Of a DNA stretch of 64,000 nucleotides, positions 45,024 through 55,460 are shown in pieces. The translations under genes and the position numbers were made by a program. The notes under the pieces were generated by a model. The model did not search any database and was not told the DNA's origin. It saw only the letters and a program-made list of their open reading frames with translations. Each line of letters opens with the position of its first letter. Position 1 is the first letter of the stretch. Source of the DNA: Polydrusus tereticollis (lineage: Eukaryota > Arthropoda > Insecta > Coleoptera > Curculionidae); contig OY987336.1 in the NCBI GenBank assembly GCA_963920685.1, positions 21,712,876 through 21,776,875 on the forward strand, given 5' to 3'.

Positions 45024-45343
45024 TTTTTATTTTTTTAATGACTTTTGCTCTCTAACTAGCAACACAACTTACACAGATGTGAAGTCGAACACAACACTAC
45101 CTTAATGTTGGCTACCAAAGTGTAATGCTACTAACAAATCTAGAATCAATCAACAACAATACTACTACAATTTCTACATGTAACGTTTTTACCTTCCGCT
45201 GTCTCTCTGTCGACACTCACTTAACTTTCACTTCACTACTTTCACTGGTTTGGAAGTCTCTTACTGCCTCTTCCTGCTACTTTTTTACTTTAATTTTACT
45301 TTCCCACTTATTCAATTTTCCAACATCCGGATTCGAAGAACCA
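45024..45343 (-). other. BEL 5' leader and primer-binding site
   Basis: On the minus strand the base after the 5' LTR starts TGGTTCTTCGAATCCGGATG, a tRNA-primed site (45343-45324). The rest to the gag ATG at 45023 is leader with no ORF. Confidence 0.75.
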
Positions 45344-45585
45344 TGTTGACACGCAGGGCTTTATTTCCTCTTACGTTCAATCAATTTTGTGGTATATTTC
45401 CACAGGCGTGTGACTCACTGGTCGTTTTTATTGCGATTGGAAATTAAACTCGTGGTAAAGCAAAATAACTCTATTTAACATACTGGCGAATTAACACATT
45501 ATAACTTTTTGCACAGAGATATGCACACTTAGTACCCGTACTTAGGGTGAAACTTCCACTTTTTACATAGAAATTAGTACACTAA

Positions 45586-47802
45586 AGTCTGTGCGTTTTA
45601 AGAAGTCCGATATCGGATTAAATCACCAAGGGATGGTATGCTTTTAAAACAGTAAGTCGGTTAAGTTACAATATCTTCGCACCTTCGCTATACTTGATCA
45701 CACCGAACATCCCACTGGTTTACTGTATTCTATTACTGGGCGAAATCAGGGGTTTCAAAACAAAATTATCTTAGAATTACGCGTTGAGCATAAATAATAA
45801 TTAAATAGATAATTAAATTATTTTGCTATTATTATAGTTAAATCTATATAATAATCGCTATTTTCCAAGAACCAATTAAAATTTGCTCAAGTGCGGGATG
45901 GTTAAATATGTTAAAGATTTTGTCAGGTATATACTATTCCGATAATGACATTATTTTGGGATTATTATAATTAAATCTTCATAATAATTACTATTTTCCA
46001 AGAAATAATTAAAATTAGCTGAAGTGCGGGATGGTATGTTCTACTTTATTTTAAATAAGTAGCTGTGCTTTTCACTTTTAGTTTGTTTCTCATTGTGTGT
46101 GAATTAAAATCAGTTATTAAGCAAAGTTATGGAAAATGTTCAGCAAGGTGGCACATCGCCTAGAAGGCATTTATCTCTAGGTGAACGCCGTTTGGTATTA
46201 CAAGTGGAACGTTATTTTACTTTAGAAAAAGATAACTCGGGCCCGTTAGAGTCTGTTTTGGCAGTGCAAAAACGAACGTCTGATGCTTGCGGCATTTCAG
46301 AGAAGACCTTAAGAAGACTTCGAAAAAAGAGTGAAGAGGATTTGGACAGACCATATAAAAGGGTTCGACTCCATTCAAAAACCTTGGATTTATCCCAAGG
46401 GATAAAACTCTCTATTAGGAAGATTGTTTATGATATGTATAAAGCCAAGGAATATGTTACCCTCAAAGCTATTCTATTCTTGAAAAGATAAAGCAGAAAA
46501 AACTTTGCGATATTGGAACTAACAGTTTGCCCATCATCTTAAAACATATGGGTTTCAAATATAAAAAAACGAACAACAGAAAACTGCTTTGCGAGCTGTC
46601 CAATGTTGTTTCGAAAAGATGGCAATTTTTAAGGGATTATTTAAACAACAAAAAATCGGAATTGTCAAGACAAGTTGTTTTTCTTGACGAAACATGGGTA
46701 TTTGCAAACGGAACTTCAACAAAAACGTCTTGGCATGATGACTCAAAGCATTGTTATTCAAGTACCCGTGCAAGTAATGGAAAAAGGTATATTATATTAC
46801 ATGCTGGTAATGAAGAAGGTTTTGTTTTAAATGCCAGTTTGATATTTTCATCAACAAAAAAAACTGATGATTATCACGGCAATATGGATGCTGAAATTTT
46901 TGAGCATTGGTTCGAGGAAAAACTTTTAAAAAGTTTAGAAAAACCTTCCTTAATTGTTTTAGACAATGCCTCTTACCATACGAGACTCGAAGAGAAATTC
47001 CCTACAAGCAGCTGGAAAAAGGAATAAATAAAAGAGTGGTTGTCAAAGAAAAACATAAACCATGAAAATTTATATTTAAAAAGTGAACTTTTAAGCAAGT
47101 GTAAAGAGCAGTCATTTAAAAAAAAGTATGTTGTTGACGAATTAGCTCTCAAATATGGACATCAAGTTTTGAGATTGCCGCCCTACCATTGTCATTACAA
47201 CGCAATTGAATTGGTATGGGGTATTAGCAAGAACTATTATGACAAACATGCCTGTAAAAATATCGGTAAGCCTAGCGTTATAAAGTTATGGGAGGAGGCG
47301 CTTAGCCAAGCGGGCAAAGAAGAATGGCGGAAATGCATTGAACACACAGAAAAAATTATTTTTGAATCTTATGAGACAGAACAGGTTATAGACGAAGTAA
47401 GACCGTTAATTATTACGAATGATGATGATGATGACGATGATGTTGATTCTGATGAGTCTGAAAGCATGGGTGAAATTTCAAATGCAGAGGAAGACTACTT
47501 TTAGTAGTACCTATCTACAAGTAGGTACGTTCTGTCGCAAGACTACAAAATCGGTTCTTTTTAGAACCAAAACTTTATAAAAAAGAATTCGTAAAACTAA
47601 TTTGTCTGAATACTACAAAAGCTAAAAAATTATTATTTTTCTTTACCTAAACTAATTTTTTATTTACTTTAAATTATTTTATTTAGAAAATGTAATTCAT
47701 CAACATCCAAAATTACCTTCAATATAATTTATTGTTTGAGAGCCACCGACATAATGCTCAAGAGGTTTTATGGCTTAGCGGACTTCTTAAAACGCACAGA
47801 CT
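45586..47802 (+). mobile_element. IS630/Tc1-type transposon F in the BEL LTR
   Basis: 2217 bp with 24-bp terminal inverted repeats beginning AGTCTGTGCGTTTTAAGAAG. It is flanked by a 56-bp direct repeat of LTR sequence rather than by the TA duplication usual for the superfamily. It carries one transposase. Confidence 0.88.
46129..47504 (+). pseudogene. IS630/Tc1-superfamily transposase, long D-to-E spacing
   Basis: N-terminal DNA-binding half at 46129-46491 (HLSLGERRLVLQVERYF, CGISEKTLRRLRKKSEE), a one-base frame break near 46480, catalytic half 46527-47504 with one in-frame TAA at 47025. Catalytic positions are FLDETWVF, LIVLDNASYH and NAIELVWG. About 81 positions separate the second D from the E, much more than the 34-39 of Tc1 or mariner. 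The C-terminus is an acidic Asp/Glu tail (NDDDDDDDVDSDESES). The order and DETW/DNASYH motifs place it in the DDE_3 transposases. Long-spacer families such as DD82E have been described in this superfamily. Two lesions only, so fairly recent. Confidence 0.83.
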
Positions 47803-48289
47803 TAGTACCCGTACTTAGGGTGAAACTTCCACTTTTTACATAGAAATTAGTACACTAACATTCCTAAAGATTTACCACTTGGTACAACCGGTAAAATGAC
47901 CGCCAACAACCAACTTTGGTTATTCCTTTTTGACGGGACGTGTTGCTAGCTTTTTTGCTCAATCAACAGTGGCTCATAATTCTTGATCAGCGCCCAATGC
48001 AGCGGCTGGAGCCGCTGCACGCACACCCTATGACACGATTCATTCATCTTTTTTGGCCGACGCCAAGCTTCCGCCAACCCAGTGGGCGCATTTTACAGTG
48101 AACAAAATTGGAGCGTGACAGTGGTAGCGAGCCGCTTCCCTGGCGCCGATCCAAATTACATCATCTCTTATACCTACTATGTTATGAATGAAATCGTAAA
48201 TTTGACATGTTACGCCTACTATGTTGCAACTAACCTAAACAGTCCATCTTTGGACAACTCATTGCAACTTTTAGGGCTGTTCCCCAACA

Positions 48290-48352
48290 ATAAGAATTGT
48301 TTTGTTCTTTGGATAATACAGCATAATTGACTTTGACTTTGACTTTGACTAC
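48290..48352 (+). repeat. 3' end of LINE E
   Basis: Begins with the BEL target duplication ATAAG and continues to TTGACTTTGACTTTGACTTT, a short-period tail like those of CR1-type LINEs. Confidence 0.7.
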
Positions 48353-48397
48353 TTAGAATACATACAAATAAAGACAGCTTTTTACTCTGCTTTATTT

Positions 48398-48843
48398 CGC
48401 CTACACTTAATTTCCATCGATGGCTATTTTTGCAAATAAATCGAAAACGGTCACAGATACGAGAATATTACAAGAGACCAGAACGCTAAACAAAGGAGCA
48501 GAGAGTTCAAATTTCATACCGGAATTCATACAGGGAGCTCCAAAAAAAGTTCTGAAAGATAAAATTGTAGCCGATTCAAGAAAATGTAACACCCTGTATA
48601 CTGCGACCGACAATTTTGATACTTTATTGTAGAGATTCCAAAAAATGGTTAATGTTCCAAATTTGAAACAATTATCACAGAATATAAGAGAAAACGCAAA
48701 ATACGAGAAAAGAAATTGAAACTTTGCCTCCCTGTATAGCGAAAATAACGCGTTTTAGACTATGCATATATTTGCATTTTTTTCTTATTTTGACGAGTAC
48801 TATCACCCCCTGAAATATCTGCATGACATTAATTAACACCCTG
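48398..48843. repeat. Right inverted repeat of element C
   Basis: Inverted copy of 21251-21690. 48353-48397, between the LINE tail and this arm, is internal element C sequence not shared with the left arm. Confidence 0.85.
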
Positions 48844-48845
48844 TA

Positions 48846-49123
48846 TACCGGGTGTTGCATCGTCGAGCGGGACATAGGAAATCCCATGTAATTTTAAATG
48901 GGGTCAATTATTGGCTTCCCTAATTATTTTAGAGAAAAATTCTATTTAGGTTTATTAAAGAGCACTAAAACCCACATTCAAAAGAATAACTTTAGATATT
49001 TTTGATGAGCCCGTTTACGGGTTATCGCCGATTTCTTTTTAACTGTTTCTCCTTTTTATGGCCCCGTATTTGCGGGCACCAGTCAAGGTTAAAGATGACT
49101 GTCAAATAAAGTTGTCATTTTGA
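48846..49123. other. Mariner-type end fragment
   Basis: Starts CCGGGTGTTGCATCGTCGAG after a TA, like a mariner terminus; it shares AATGGGGTC with the ends of element A. No partner end was found. Confidence 0.35.
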
Positions 49124-49670
49124 AATGTGTGCTTTATTGTTATAAAAACTCGTACATCGAAAATATTAAAGGTGTATTTTTTCGATTAAACAGGCCACTC
49201 GTAGAGAAGGTAGACTCGTCAGTTCATAAAACTATTTTCAAAAAATTGTTGTTTATATTAATTCTATCTAGAATCAGTTGGCAAAATGTGACCCGATTAT
49301 CTTTTTCCATTTGGGTAAGCTTTGTAGTGGGTTTATTCTTATATGGCTTTAAATCCCATTCTTTAAGCGTTCTTTGGGCTTTCCCGTATAAGGTATTCTG
49401 AACATTATCTTGTGTTTCTTGTAATGCTTTTGAAATGTTTCTTATGGAATTATTTGGATTATCTTCTATGGCTAGCAAAATATTTAATTCTGCTTTTTCA
49501 TCTCCGTTCATAGTTCTTTTTTTCCTTTTTATATTTAAAGTTTCTTGAAACTTACTATATATAGATGTGAACGTTCTTCGACTTGTTTACCTGGATTATC
49601 TTCTATCATATTTCTAATGGCAGCGCGACAATTTAAATTATTTTGTCTTTCTCTGTCTGAGTACGGCATT
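49124..49670 (-). pseudogene. Mariner-like transposase, N-terminal half (element G)
   Basis: Minus strand. PYSDRERQNNLNCRAAIRNM starts near 49670, a break near 49560, then the helix-turn-helix linker (IEDNPNNSIRNISKALQETQ, RTLKEWDLKPYKNKPTTKL). After a further shift TDESTFSTSGLFNRKNTPL contains the first catalytic aspartate near 49205. Sequence stops there: second and third catalytic positions are deleted. The LFNRKN block is shared with element H. Confidence 0.75.
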
Positions 49671-49905
49671 TTTACTTACTTAACAAGTCAACTACAACAA
49701 TATTGACATAATGTCACTATGGGTATTTATTTTCAACAAACATTTTGTTATTCTAAGGCTTCTTGATTTGTAACAGTTGTTTAAAAAATATTTGATGATA
49801 ATGTTTCAAATGCGAATATTTCAGAAACGGTTGAATTTAGGTATCTGGTATGATATATCAATTATATTAAGAACTTTACAAGGAGTGAAAAAATAAATTC
49901 ATATA
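49671..49905. other. Flank of the element G fragment
   Basis: AT-rich, no ORF. Probably the 5' untranslated part and arm of element G. Confidence 0.35.
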
Positions 49906-50086
49906 TAGGGTGATCCATAAAAAAAATACACTTTTCGTGTTTTCTTGTATACTGATCATTTTTCAAATTATCTATATACGTGAAAAAATAGTATCTTTCA
50001 GTACCTACATGACCATACTTTTAAATTTTTTGGGACACTTAAAATAAAAAAGTTAAAGGGGGGCGACATTATAGGGGATCACCCTG
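49906..50086. mobile_element. Small TIR fragment or MITE
   Basis: TATAGGGTGATCC at the left and GGGGATCACCCTG followed by TA at the right are inverted to each other over about 12 bases. About 180 bp, non-coding. Confidence 0.4.
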
Positions 50087-50234
50087 TACGTCGGTATTGT
50101 TTACATCGTTTTTAATATATATTCGTGGTTTGACATGACCTACCTCGGTAGTAACCTCGACTTTGTCGTGTATTGTCATGCAATATATTATTTTGCTGTC
50201 TATTAAAATTTGAACTGTTTTGATTGAATTTTAA

Positions 50235-50540
50235 TTAGCCTCGGTATACACGGAAGCCTCTCGTCGGAGGGTTAAACCGATTGTTTGGCGCTTTCATATG
50301 AAATACATTATTTGCACCAGAGGACAGACTGGAGATTCTTACCAATTCCTCCTCTTTTGCAGCAATTATTGCGTCTTTGAGATTTTGGTAGTACCTAGCT
50401 TTAATTATAGTTCTTACATCGTTATTTCTTAACCCGTTTGAGAAAGGGTTTCTTGCTGGCTTTTCGTTTACCTTGCGCAAAATAGGTACATCGTTATCAT
50501 CATGATCGGCTCGTGTTAACGTTAAATCTACTAAAAGTTG
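50235..50540 (-). pseudogene. LTR-retrotransposon gag fragment
   Basis: NPFSNGLRNNDVRTIIKARY and NLKDAIIAAKEEELVRISS match the capsid C-terminal region common in Ty3/gypsy and Copia gag (a FxxGLR...IxxxIxAR pattern). The upstream minus-strand stretch to about 50540 continues in frame or nearly so (LLVDLTLTRADHDDNDVPIL). No LTR was found. Confidence 0.5.
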
Positions 50541-51342
50541 CTCAATAATTTTTGAGTAATCATCAATGTTTTTTTAATCTTGTTTTGCTCAGTACAATTG
50601 AATGGATAAAACTGCTGCAGATTTTTTTTATGTTAATTGGGTTCTCATATCCTGAAGTAAACCTTACACACTGTCGTACGTGTTTTATAATCGTAAGTTC
50701 GCACTTTCTTCAATAATACTTTCTTTCGGAACTAAACTTTCTAATTATAATTTCTTTGTCTTCACAAGATAACTGCCAGTTGTTTTTGTTACATTCTAAT
50801 TCATTTGAGTTGGTGCCAACCTCATTTTTCTCTTGGTTAAATTTACTTTCTAACTTTCCTAACTCTATCAATAGTTAATTTATTCCAGTTTGACCTTCAC
50901 GTCGGTCTTGCGATCCTTTACACACTCTTTCATAAAATTTTATTATAATTTGGTACAACTTTCCATTAGCGCTTATTTCTACATTTAACGATCATTATTA
51001 AAAATAATCAAATCAATCACACATATATGCCTATTACTAAAACTTACCTTACTTATGTTCACGGGGTCGCGTGACTGCGGGACTGTGTGCCTGTGGCTAC
51101 ACAATTGCGGGGTGTGCAACTCAGTGTTTACGGGTTGCGGGACTGCCTGTGACGCCATGGGCTGCTTTTTGTACTTGCTTTATCTATAGCTAAGTTTCTG
51201 GTTGATATTTGACAATATTATTATTACTATGACTTCGTACACTATCACACATCACTAACAACTTTAACTTTTATCATTTAACCCTTGACGCCACTTAGCG
51301 TTTTAGGCGCCATGTGGTGTTTTGTTGACGTTTATAAACCAG
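50541..51342. other. No feature supported
   Basis: AT-rich with a GC-rich patch at 51060-51180 containing GCGGGACTG repeats. No coding sequence recognised. Confidence 0.4.
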
Positions 51343-51480
51343 AATGTATATAAACATCACATATAACATTTACCATTATAGTTTACATATTAACCTAGTT
51401 GATATATTAACAATCTAAAAGAAAATATAACAATAATATAATTAGTTTCTACGTGATACTATAACTTAACTTATATCTAC
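51343..51480. repeat. Dispersed repeat, second copy
   Basis: Same sequence as 17871-18010 with scattered changes (ATGTATATAAACATCACATA, CCTAGTTGATATATTAAC). Confidence 0.7.
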
Positions 51481-51504
51481 TTCAACCTATGGTTCTAGGT
51501 TAGG

Positions 51505-53058
51505 TTAGAGTGTCAGACTTCTGATATGTCTAGACAGTCTAACATAGTCCTATAAGGACCGTTGTGATACCATATTCCGCGGAACCTATCAGCATCAGCT
51601 CCCTGATGGCTAGTGCGAAGAATATTGGCAGCTCACTCGAACCAGCCACTACTGTTAATAAGCCTAGTTAGTCGACCCAGTTGTAAGATGCTTACTTCCT
51701 CCAGATTATTGAACAATGGTTTGTCCAAGGCATTAAACCTTCTTCTTGCAAGGCCAGGGCACGTACACAAAAAATGTTGAATACTTTCCTCCTTTTCTTC
51801 GTTTCTGCAACTTCTGCAGAAGTCGTTAGCTGGTATTTGCATACGTTCGGCATGTCTACCGAAAAGACAGTGTCCGGTAACCATGGCAATGATATTTCTT
51901 AGTTCCTTTTGACTGTGTTGTAATAACGCTGCATTTTTCCTGTTATCAAATAGGGGCCACAATTGCTTGGAGATCCTACAGGCTGTTAGCTCTGTCCATC
52001 TGCTTATTGCAAGTTGTTTGGCTATGCGATCTATCTCCTCTTTGATCGATCCCAATGGTCTAGCCACGTTATTCTCTGCTAGATCGGCGGACATGCCCGC
52101 ACCCTCGCAGCTGCTCTCAGTTCAGGACATTCCGGCAGGATTTTGACTGCTTTATCTACTGCCATAACTTTTGCTTGAAAAATGCTGCAGTAGTCCGGAA
52201 GTCTATATGACCTCTGTATTTCCATGCTCTCAGAGAAGATACCAGCTTGTACTTCGACGTCCATTTTTGAACCGTCTATGAAAATTGAGTGATCCGTCTC
52301 CATTGTTAACTGATTTCCCTCCCACTCTTCCCAAGTCGGTATGAGCACAGAAAACCCCTCTCCGAAGTCCGTTAGTGCGGCGATGTAATGAGTCGGCTCT
52401 CGCAAATTTTAGACTGGATATGTCCTTAGCATACTGCTGTGCCCGAGTTGGTGTCGTTCCAGCATTTCGACTCTTTTAGTCGTTTTGCAGCCATGCTTTT
52501 TCCATAAATGACCACGGGCTGCAGATGTAACATCACTTCTAAAGCCATCGTCGGTGTGGAGGGAAGGGCACCAGTTACTCCTAAACAACCTGTCCGTTGT
52601 ATCTTCGTTAGTTTCTTTGTGCGTACTGCTTTTTCCAAAACAGTCCACCAGACCGGGACCCCGTAGGTTAGTATAGGTCTTACAATGGCCGTATAAATCC
52701 AGTGTACTATATGGAGTTTCAACCCCCACTTTTTACCGGTTGGTGGTTCTATATCCTGCAATTATAATGGATGGAGATTCGCATGCACTACACAGATGGA
52801 CAGCCGATATAAAGGCGGCTGGACTGGAAGTTGCTTTTGACAGCCAAGAGTACGCCACCGCCTCAACTGTCGTTCGGACACTGTTGTTATGGCCTCTGTA
52901 TACGATGTATAGTCAGAACCAAATAATTCTGCACATTTATATGATGGTCCAGCCAGGTTTCGGTGAGTGCGATAATAGTGTTCTTTAGCTTGGGCATCAC
53001 AAAGAATGTCGTTAAGTTTAGTTTTAAGGCCTCTGACATTTTGGTAAACGATAGACAT
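51505..53058 (-). pseudogene. RNase H-bearing LINE (R1/LOA-like) with internal deletion
   Basis: Minus strand. 53058-52790 is the start of an APE-type endonuclease (SIVYQNVRGLKTKLNDIL, AELFGSDY). It runs straight into the RT C-terminal thumb (52761-52409: VRPILTYGVPVWWTV, KIQRTGCLGVTGAL), so the rest of endonuclease and the RT core are deleted. Then RNase H (52405-52079: HSIFIDGSK, FQAKVMAVDKAVKIL) and a C-terminal Cys/His domain (52094-51633: GHCLFGRHAERM, CRSCRNEEKEESIQHFLC). Several frame changes. The 3' end near 51505 is followed on the minus strand by CTAACCTAACCTAG. Confidence 0.82.
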
Positions 53059-53251
53059 TATGTGAACTAATAATGTTTATTTCCAGATTTGATAATTAGA
53101 AAATTTGCTGATTTGGCAGGGACGAAACTCCTTTACAGCGATATCAGCTATCCAAAGTTGGGTTCAAGCAAACCTCTTTCTTTAACGACAATCTTAATCT
53201 TAAAAGAAATAACGTTTTCGTTTTCATCTTAAAACCAAGCATTTAGCGTCA
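53059..53251. other. Spacer before the tandem duplication
   Basis: AT-rich; no feature seen. Confidence 0.4.
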
Positions 53252-53596
53252 GTGATAAAGAGTCGATTTTCCAGATGGTCTCGTATTTGGTCTTGTGTTG
53301 TACTCGGGTGACACCTCCCTAGGTACAAACAACCACTGACGCCTCTCACCTGCTAGGAAGGGACCATTTGCTGTTCCAGTGCCAATAATGATTGGTTGCT
53401 TACCGTCTCGAGTTGGAGGGTTGGCAAGTCTGTTAGATCTGTTTGTCTGTCTGTTGGGGTATGAACGTTGGGCATTACTTGACTGTATGTGTTTTGGAAG
53501 TTGGTGCGTGCCTGAGGACGGGTTTTTCTCGCTAGCCTGCCGTGTATTGGCATTGGGCTTTAGGTTTGGCTGCGAATATGGTTGTAAAATTGTCAA
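53249..53596 (-). pseudogene. LINE ORF1 C-terminal piece, copy 1
   Basis: Low-complexity start (QPNLKPNANTRQASEKNPSS) then RDGKQPIIIGTGTANGPFL and ERRQWLFV. This GTG...WLF block is typical of the ORF1 C-terminus in CR1- and Daphne-like LINEs. The continuation is a frame off. Ends at the duplication boundary. Confidence 0.65.
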
Positions 53597-55115
53597 AGCT
53601 GACGTAAAAGTATTGGTTTTAGTCGCAAATAAATTCTGAAATTATTGCATTTCACTCTCCAGGGTGACTATTTTCTTAAGTTATGTTGTGGTGTTCTAAT
53701 GCATCCATTATCATGTCATAAGTTTTAAAAGACAAAGTAGAATGACCGTGTGCTACTTTTGATGTCATCGATATAGAGCAAGTTTTCGAAAATATTGTTG
53801 TTTCTTCAGGAACAAGACATCAAAATTTTGCAATAAAAGCTCTTTGAAACTGTTTTGAATTTCTGAAATCGGAATATTTCGAATGGTTTCGCTAATTCGG
53901 TCTTTTAGGAGATCTTAATTAAGTCAATTCTGCTTAGAGAAAACGTTTTACCTTCTTGGTTTGCAATTTTCATGTTGTCACTTTAAGCAGGCATTTTTTT
54001 AAAATTTAAGTTTTACATTGAGTTTAATACTTAATTTAGATTTTACCACTTTGCCATAGTGTTCTTTTTTTACTTTTACAGATATTTGAATTAATCAGTA
54101 CTAGTTGCCGTCGGTTTGGCAGGAAAGGGTTTAAAGAAAGGCAATGAAACGGGCAGTCTGGTTAACAACTGGCTTTATTTTATATTTTTTTATGATAAGG
54201 CACAGCATTGCAGGATTACTGCTTTATGATGCTCTGCGAGCGGTGCGTGAGCGCAGGAAACGATTCACGTTGATCTTGAATCTTTAAAGATTATACTCGT
54301 TGGGGAACACGGCCTCAGGGAGGTCGTTCCAGAGTGATGACGTTCTTCAGATGAAAGAATTTTTCGACAGTGTCGTTCGAGGGACACTAAGCTGAACCAC
54401 GTAGGGTTGGGCCGCAGTGGCTCGTCGTATATTTCTACCATGCACCGCTGCAGCGCTGTGGGTGGAATCAAGCGGGCAACCTCAATATGCGAACAGAACT
54501 TCAGCGAGGGCCGAATTTTTCCTTTATAGAGCATCAAAAGTTGTTGGGATGTATAGAGGTTCTAAATTCGGGAAGAACTCCAAGCTTCTGCGAGGCTGCC
54601 TTAGCAATGGCCGCCACGTGACTATGCCAAGACATGTGGCTATCCAAATTGACGTCCAATAAATTTATCAGAGTTTTATCAGCGTTAAATTCTACTTGGT
54701 TACTGTCACCCCACGACAGAATTTCTTCCAGGTCTTTGTTGAGATGTGAGACCTCTTGCTGGTTATAGAGATAAAAGATTAAACAAGTGTGCTGTCCTCA
54801 GTGAAACTATATGTACGATTTTTAGTTTTTTCCAAAAGATCGTTAATGTATAGTAAAAGGAGGGGGGTGACGATATAGAACCTTGAGGGACTGGTGTTGA
54901 TGTTAAATGTGTCAAAAGGAAATCCGTCCATCGCCACTCGCAGAGAACGGCCTTTAAGAAAGCTTGACACCCATGAACAAAATTGAACCGACATTTCGCA
55001 TGCTCTCACTTTAGTTAGGAGCCCCTCATGCCATACTCGGTCAAAAGCCTTGGAAATGTCCAGTGCTACCGCCCGGGACTCCCCATGATGTTCTATTGTG
55101 TTACTCCAAACGTGA
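53252..55115 (-). repeat. Tandem duplication of LINE M sequence, copy 1
   Basis: 1864 bp, repeated at 55116-57159. Both begin GTGATAAAGAGTCGATTTTC. Copy 1 lacks about 180 bp present in copy 2 (56349-56528). The copies are near-identical elsewhere. On the minus strand the unit reads RT fragment, 3' end, noncoding, ORF1 C-terminal part. Confidence 0.9.
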
Positions 55116-55213
55116 GTGATAAAGAGTCGATTTTCCAGATGGTCTCGTATTTGGTCTTGTGTTGTACTCGGGTGACACCTCCCTAGGTACAAACAACCAC
55201 TGACGCCTCTCAC
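54265..55213 (-). pseudogene. LINE M reverse transcriptase fragment, copy 1
   Basis: From the fusion point at 55115 the frame reads GESRAVALDISKAFDRVWHE, SWVSSFLKGRSLRVAMDGFP and LLLLYINDLLEKT. The catalytic YADD-like box is degraded (YSFTEDST). The C-terminal tail at 54537-54265 has ALQRCMVEIYDEPLRPNPT. Upstream of 55115 the sequence is ORF1, not RT, so RT N-terminus and endonuclease are missing. Confidence 0.8.
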
Positions 55214-55460
55214 CTGCTAGGAAGGGACCATTTGCTGTTCCAGTGCCAATAATGATTGGTTGCTTACCGTCTCGAGTTGGAGGGTTGGCAAGTCTGTTAG
55301 ATCTGTTTGTCTGTCTGTTGGGGTATGAACGTTGGGCATTACTTGACTGTATGTATTTTGGAAGTTGGTGCGTGCCTGAGGACGGGTTTTTCTCGCTAGC
55401 CTGCCGTGTATTGGCATTGGGCTTTAGGTTTGGCCGCGAATATGGTTGTAAAATTGTCAA
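55101..55460 (-). pseudogene. LINE ORF1 C-terminal piece, copy 2
   Basis: Same content as 53249-53596 with one or two residue changes. In the overlapping frame GVSGCLYLGRCHPSTTQDQI continues the ORF1 domain, so a single frameshift separates its two halves. Confidence 0.65.

Larger units (their letters stand above)
36559..48289 (-). mobile_element. BEL/Pao LTR retrotransposon, complete but broken
   Basis: Minus-strand element with 673-bp LTRs at 36559-37231 and 45344-48289 (the latter enlarged by a transposon). The 5-bp ATAAG at 36554-36558 and 48290-48294 is the target duplication, the size usual for BEL/Pao. Gag, protease, RT, RNase H and integrase follow in BEL order. Net length without insertions is about 9.1 kb. 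About ten differences between LTRs noticed by eye make it older than the element at 1527. It sits in the 3' region of LINE E. Confidence 0.93.
45344..48289 (-). repeat. BEL 5' LTR, interrupted by transposon F
   Basis: Homologous to 36559-37231. Transposon F sits inside, and 56 bp of LTR sequence are present on both sides of it (45530-45585 and 47803-47858). Removing F and one 56-bp copy leaves exactly 673 bp, equal to the other LTR. Confidence 0.9.
21251..48843 (+). mobile_element. Mariner-like element C, split by nested insertions
   Basis: The left inverted repeat begins CAGGGTGTTAACTAATATCA at 21251, after TA. Its inverted copy ends at 48843, followed by TA. The arms match over about 440 bp (21251-21690 and 48398-48843), including internal ACAGGGTG words and the GCCATCGATGGAAATTAAGT end. 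The transposase is next to the left arm. Everything between about 23.2 and 48.35 kb is two LINEs with further insertions. The alternative is two unrelated copies of one family that happen to face each other. Confidence 0.65.
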
